28,397 bases of DNA from Geosiphon pyriformis (Eukaryota; Glomeromycota; Glomeromycetes; Archaeosporales; Geosiphonaceae). The translations under genes were made by a program, and so were the position numbers. Of the stretch, positions 27,669 through 28,397 are shown in pieces; within the stretch, counting starts at the first letter, position 1, and each line of letters starts with the position of its first letter. The notes under the pieces are model-generated. The model did no database searches. It had not been told where the DNA came from and saw only the letters and a program-made list of their open reading frames with translations. The stretch covers positions 1 through 28,397 of the forward strand of contig JAAOMT010000651.1 of NCBI GenBank assembly GCA_016748015.1. The letters are read 5' to 3'.

Positions 27669-28397
27669 TAATAAAAAAAAACTTTTTATTGGCCAATTGA
27701 CTAAATAATATAATTTGTTAAGTTAATTCAGAATTAACATAGTATTAAATTAATAATTCAGAATTAATTTCAAGTTGAATTAGAATTCTAAATCAACTTA
27801 AATTGATTCTGAATTAACTTAAATTCTGTTTCAACTTATAACATATACAAGTATTACTTTGATTTTTTTGAAATTACAGAAACTTGATATTTATTGTTTT
27901 AAAAAGAAATTGCATAAGAAATCTAAGATTTTAAGTTTTAGATTAGATATAAAAAAAAATTTCTTTCGAAAAAATTTAATTAAAGTTTTTGTTAAAATAC
28001 AAAAAACAGTTAAAAAATAAAAAAATCTTAGCAAGATTCTTATAAAATATCTATTTGTTTAAAGATATTGTTTTATAAAAAAATTTTTTTGTTAAAATTA
28101 ATAAAGTTTTTTGATTTTAAGATCTTGTTTATAATTCTTTTAAAAATAAACAATTCAATACTTTACTTTTAATTAAGAATATGTTATTACTGAAAATTTA
28201 TATAAAAAAATAATTATTATTTGGATGTAAAAATTGCCAATTATTTCTTATTAAAAATGATCTTGTAGCATAAATCAATTTTTTTTTACCAAACTTCTTA
28301 GATTTGTTAACAATAATTGGCCAATATTAATATTATAGTTAATTTTTTATTCAGTTACTATGTATTAGTTATACAGAATAATATTTTATTTTAAAAA
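27669..28397. other. AT-rich flank with a cluster of palindromes
   Basis: No coding signal. At 27722-27738 gttaattcagaattaac is a perfect palindrome around one base. 27754-27766 repeats its core, and 27772-27799 is a 28-bp palindrome with one mismatched pair centred on tagaattcta. Further aattctgaattaac-like pieces follow to about 27840. The rest, 27850-28397, shows nothing recognisable. Confidence 0.6.

Overview
The window reads as one very AT-rich, gene-free block of eukaryotic nuclear DNA built almost entirely from decayed, nested transposable elements. The LINE family, the hAT and Tc1/mariner elements, the 36-bp minisatellite and the extreme AT bias look most like repeats of an arbuscular mycorrhizal fungus (Glomeromycotina, Rhizophagus-like). 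That assignment is from memory of the families and has not been searched. I see no intact host gene, tRNA, rRNA or CRISPR array.

Outer structure. The two ends form a broken inverted duplication. Left arm: about 1-503 plus 7317-9066. Right arm: 25525-27668, reverse-complemented. Each arm carries an outer flank joined to the 3' part of the same LINE insertion: LINE2 on the minus strand at 7379-14157, and LINE3 on the plus strand at 25525-27240. A later full-length LINE (LINE1, about 516-7318, plus strand) split the left arm. The right arm preserves the empty target site at 27291-27302, so the 12-bp target duplication can be read directly.

LINE1 and LINE2 each have ORF1 (RRM-like region and CCHC knuckle) and ORF2 (apurinic-type endonuclease, reverse transcriptase, RNase H and a C-terminal Cys/His motif). 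LINE1 retains the FVDD reverse-transcriptase motif but has about 16 internal ORF2 stops and one frameshift. LINE2 is more decayed. LINE3 is only the 3' quarter.

Centre, 14.8-23.7 kb. A 36-bp minisatellite (14826-15390 and 23192-23660) was split in phase by a 7.8-kb hAT element (15391-23191). The hAT transposase is itself split twice: by a complete 1354-bp Tc1/mariner element (16378-17731, TA target duplication, DD34E transposase with seven stops), and by a second DDE transposon whose minus-strand transposase remnant lies at 18855-20990. The hAT C-terminus resumes at 22790.

Right centre, 23.8-25.5 kb. Two related LTRs lie in opposite orientation (LTR-A plus, 24127-24625; LTR-B minus, 25018-25524). 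LTR-A is flanked on both sides by inverted copies of a 340-390-bp internal domain. LTR-B abuts the truncation point of LINE3.

Relative order of events from nesting: LINE2/3 insertion, then inverted duplication, then LINE1 insertion; separately minisatellite, then hAT, then Tc1/mariner and the second DDE element. All coding remnants show decay dominated by C:G to T:A changes, including CpG-type changes.
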